The notes beneath the pieces were generated by a model. The model had not been told where the DNA came from. It was given only the letters and a program-made list of their open reading frames with translations, and searched no databases. Positions 5,523-8,342 of a DNA stretch of 8,342 nt are shown piece after piece (the first letter of the stretch is position 1; the number at the start of each line of letters is the position of its first letter). The position numbers and the translations under genes are program-made. Source of the stretch: Actinomyces viscosus (lineage in GTDB: Bacteria; Bacteroidota; Bacteroidia; Flavobacteriales_D; Crocinitomicaceae); contig CALPVI020000060.1 in the NCBI GenBank assembly GCA_943326975.2, positions 1 through 8,342 on the forward strand. The letters are read 5' to 3'.

Positions 5523-8342
5523 ATGAAACAAAAACTTACGTTATTGATTTTAAGTCTCTTTATGACAGTAGCTTACGGTTACTCACAGGGTGGGTTAGGT
5601 ACTGTAAAAGGTGTTGTTAAAGATTCTGAAACGAAAGAACCAATTCCATTTTGTAGAATAGCAATTATTCAAAATGGGACCGTTAAAGGGAATGCTGAAA
5701 CAGATTTTGACGGAAAATTTCAAATCAACTCTTTAGACCCAGGGTCATATGATGTTGAAGTTAGAAATGAAGCTGAGGGATATCAGCCAACTTCATTGAC
5801 TGGAGTGAGAGTATCAGCAAATCAAATTTCATTTTTAGATGATTTAGTTTTAGGTAAACCTAAAGATATTAAAGAAATTGAAGAGGTGAAGGTTGTTGCT
5901 TATAAAGTGCCATTAATAAATAAAGATGGTGGAGCTTCTGGGGGTACAATTACTAGAGAAGATATTTCAAGAATGCCTGTTCGTTCAGCTACAGCAGTTG
6001 CTGGATTAGTTGGAGGTGTTAATGTGAGTGAATCTGGTGAAATGAGTGTGAGAGGGTCTAGATCAGATGCAACTTACATATATATTGATGGTATCAAAGT
6101 TCGTGGTTCATCAAACTTGCCAAAATCTGCAATTGAAGAAGTTTCTGTTATTACAGGTGGTCTTCCAGCGAATTATGGTGATGTTACGGGTGGGGTAATT
6201 TCTGTAACTACAAGAGGTCCTTCAGCTAAATATTTCGGAAGTGCTGAATATGTTACTTCTGGATATTATTTTAAAGGTAAAGATGTAAATGGTTATGACG
6301 GTAAAGTTTTAGGACTTGATAAATATGGTTATAATCTATTTGAAGGAATGTTTTCAGGTCCTTTATTGATGAAAAAAGATTCAACAGGAAAAAAGCTAAA
6401 ACCAATTTTAGGTTTTTTGATTTCTGCTAATTTAACTGATCAAATTGATCCAAGACCAGTTTTTGGTGGTCAATATAGAATTAAAAAAGATGTTAGAGAT
6501 GAAATGGTTGCAAATCCTTTAAGACCGACACCATCAGGAATAGGTACTTATTACAATACAAATTTCTTACGTCAAGAAGATTTCGAAAAAGTTCCTTTTA
6601 GAATGAATGCTAGATCAACGGTAATTGCTGGTCAAGCTAAATTTGATGTTAAAACTGGTCCAAATGTGAATTTAACTTTTGGAGGATCTTTAAATTATGA
6701 TAAAGGGACTACTGCAGGCGGATATTTAAATACTGGATCATTAATGAATTTTCAAAATTATGGTATATCTCATAACTTTGACTGGAGAGTTTTTGGTCGT
6801 ATTACTCAACGTTTTTCTAATGATAAAGAGGGTAGTAGCAGTAAAATTAAAAGTGCTTTTTACACTTTAAACGTAGATTATTCTCAATCTAACTTTAATT
6901 CTTATGACCCTAAACACAAATTTAATTTGTTTGAATATGGTCATGTAGGAACGTTCGATATTACTTCAAGGCCAAGTTATGCTTGGGATCCTTTGAAATT
7001 AGCTTATGTTCAGAATGGAATTAAAGATGTAAGAGTTGATTATACTCCATCAAATACAAACCCTGATTTAGCAGCTGTAACAACACAATATTATTCAATC
7101 TACAAAGATCAACCGTTTGGTCATTATGAAAATTTAACTCAAATAAATGCAGGTAATGCATTGAGAAATGGGGATACACCATTAAGTGTTTATTCAATAT
7201 GGGATAATATTGGAAGCCCTTATAATTATTTTGGAAAAAGTCAAGCAAATCAGTTTCGTTTAACAGGTTCAGGTTCTGTTAATATTGGTGACCATTCATT
7301 AACTTTAGGTTTTGAGTTTGAGCAACGTATTGATAGAGTTTGGGGTGCAGGAGATAATGGGCCAATTGATATTTGGACTAAAGCTCGTTTATTAACGAAC
7401 TCTCATATTCGTGAGCTTGATGTAAACAATGCTACTATTGCTGATAGCGGAAGTTATAAAATGATTTCTTATGCACCTTTGAATTCAGGTTTAGCATCTA
7501 AAAATGGAGGTGTTTTTAAAGGTCAGGTTAATGGAGATAATCAATCCTTTTTTGATTATAATGTGAGAAAGAAATTAGGATTAAATCCAGGTGGAAATGA
7601 TGTTGTAAATATTGATGCAATGGATCCTTCAACACTTTCTTATGATATGTTTTCAGCTGATGAATTATTAAATTCGGGTAATTCTTATGTTGCTTACTAT
7701 GGTTATGATTACACAGGTAAAAAAGTAAGAGGTGCTACAAATATTAAAGATTATTTTACTGCATTTGATGATAATGGTAACTATAAAAGAAATGTAGGTG
7801 CATTTCAACCTACTTATATGTCTGGTTATATTATGGATAAATTTGCATTTAATGACTTGATTTTTAACTTGGGATTACGTGTCGATTTATTTGATGCTAA
7901 TCAAGCTGTTTTAAAAGATCCTTATTTATTATACGAAGCTAAAACTGTTGCTCAGGTAAAAGCCGAAGGAACATCTTGGGCTATCATACCTTCTTCTATG
8001 GGTGATGATTATACAGTTTATGTTAATGATTTAAATAATCCTACAGGTATCAATGGTTTTAGAAGTGGTGATAAATGGTATGACGCTAATGGTGTTGAAG
8101 TTTCGGATTCAAAGGTTATTAGAGGTGCAAATGGTATACAACCATATTTAACAGATGATTCTAAAACATTGAATGCAAAAAAACAATTGGATGGGACTTC
8201 ATTTACAGATTATAAGGCAAAAGTTTATGTTATGCCTCGTATTGCTTTTTCTTTTCCTATTTCAGATGAAGCTTCATTTTTCGCTCATTATGATATCTTG
8301 ACTCAAAGACCTACTTCTAATTTAAGATTAGATCCATATAGT
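5523..8342 (+). CDS. TonB-dependent outer-membrane receptor with carboxypeptidase-regulatory-like domain, 3' end outside window
   Basis: The frame is open for 940 codons to the window edge, so the protein is C-terminally truncated here. Residues 1 to about 22 form a signal peptide (ending near AYGYSQ). Residues about 27-109 are a CarboxypepD_reg-like beta-sandwich (TVKGVVKD, then DFDGKFQINSLDPGSYDVEV). A stretch resembling a TonB box follows (EEVKVVAYK, 120-128). The plug domain spans about 140-231 and contains MSVRGSR (174-180) and YIYIDG (185-190), ending ISVTTRG. The remainder shows alternating strands and long loops of an outer-membrane beta-barrel, with strand-like segments such as LIFNLGLRVDLFD and MPRIAFSFP (about 904-912). 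It should import a substrate with TonB-ExbBD energy. The substrate cannot be inferred: no SusD-like partner is visible, and downstream DNA is missing. The start is ATG without a Shine-Dalgarno. I followed the whole frame and saw no frameshift. Confidence 0.93.
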   Translation, partial: MKQKLTLLILSLFMTVAYGYSQGGLGTVKGVVKDSETKEPIPFCRIAIIQNGTVKGNAETDFDGKFQINSLDPGSYDVEVRNEAEGYQPTSLTGVRVSANQISFLDDLVLGKPKDIKEIEEVKVVAYKVPLINKDGGASGGTITREDISRMPVRSATAVAGLVGGVNVSESGEMSVRGSRSDATYIYIDGIKVRGSSNLPKSAIEEVSVITGGLPANYGDVTGGVISVTTRGPSAKYFGSAEYVTSGYYFKGKDVNGYDGKVLGLDKYGYNLFEGMFSGPLLMKKDSTGKKLKPILGFLISANLTDQIDPRPVFGGQYRIKKDVRDEMVANPLRPTPSGIGTYYNTNFLRQEDFEKVPFRMNARSTVIAGQAKFDVKTGPNVNLTFGGSLNYDKGTTAGGYLNTGSLMNFQNYGISHNFDWRVFGRITQRFSNDKEGSSSKIKSAFYTLNVDYSQSNFNSYDPKHKFNLFEYGHVGTFDITSRPSYAWDPLKLAYVQNGIKDVRVDYTPSNTNPDLAAVTTQYYSIYKDQPFGHYENLTQINAGNALRNGDTPLSVYSIWDNIGSPYNYFGKSQANQFRLTGSGSVNIGDHSLTLGFEFEQRIDRVWGAGDNGPIDIWTKARLLTNSHIRELDVNNATIADSGSYKMISYAPLNSGLASKNGGVFKGQVNGDNQSFFDYNVRKKLGLNPGGNDVVNIDAMDPSTLSYDMFSADELLNSGNSYVAYYGYDYTGKKVRGATNIKDYFTAFDDNGNYKRNVGAFQPTYMSGYIMDKFAFNDLIFNLGLRVDLFDANQAVLKDPYLLYEAKTVAQVKAEGTSWAIIPSSMGDDYTVYVNDLNNPTGINGFRSGDKWYDANGVEVSDSKVIRGANGIQPYLTDDSKTLNAKKQLDGTSFTDYKAKVYVMPRIAFSFPISDEASFFAHYDILTQRPTSNLRLDPYS

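Noticed and set aside
7021..7248. 75-codon open frame on the minus strand within the receptor gene
   Set aside because: It is antisense to an intact TonB-dependent receptor and has no start signal or family features.

Overview
The window is AT-rich and looks like a chromosomal segment of a Bacteroidota bacterium, most likely from Flavobacteriales. The evidence is a large secreted protease ending in a type IX secretion (T9SS) sorting domain, a TonB-dependent receptor with an N-terminal carboxypeptidase-regulatory-like domain, a lipoprotein, TAnnTTTG-type -7 promoter elements, and start codons that mostly lack a Shine-Dalgarno sequence. I cannot name the species.

Layout. At the left edge (8-28) is a small terminator hairpin. 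Next comes a short minus-strand lipoprotein gene (124-639) of unknown function. It is bracketed by two related GC-richer motifs in inverted orientation (61-93 and 696-742). To its right lies about 450 bp of non-coding DNA (640-1086) with further nested inverted repeats and, at its right end, the terminator of the next gene. A 911-residue secreted M43 (pappalysin-type) metalloprotease follows on the minus strand (1087-3822). Upstream of it, also on the minus strand, are two overlapping genes: a 4'-phosphopantetheinyl transferase (4662-5279) and a geranylgeranylglyceryl/heptaprenylglyceryl phosphate synthase homologue (3929-4669). A divergent intergenic region (5280-5522) holds candidate promoters and a palindrome. 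It leads into a plus-strand TonB-dependent receptor that runs off the right edge (5523-8342).

How the parts relate. The transferase and the prenyl-glyceryl phosphate synthase overlap by 8 bp and both use GTG, so they are very probably co-transcribed and translationally coupled. The protease has its own candidate promoter and terminator and is probably a separate unit. The receptor is transcribed away from all of these. Nothing links the receptor, the protease and the lipid/PPTase pair functionally beyond proximity.

The two most unusual things here are: (i) the protease catalytic domain is interrupted, between the zinc-binding helix and the Met-turn, by about 200 residues that look like a complete beta-sandwich domain; and (ii) the lipoprotein gene sits between matching inverted motifs, like a small cassette with no recombinase of its own. 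I found no rRNA, tRNA, CRISPR array, transposase or obvious defence system.
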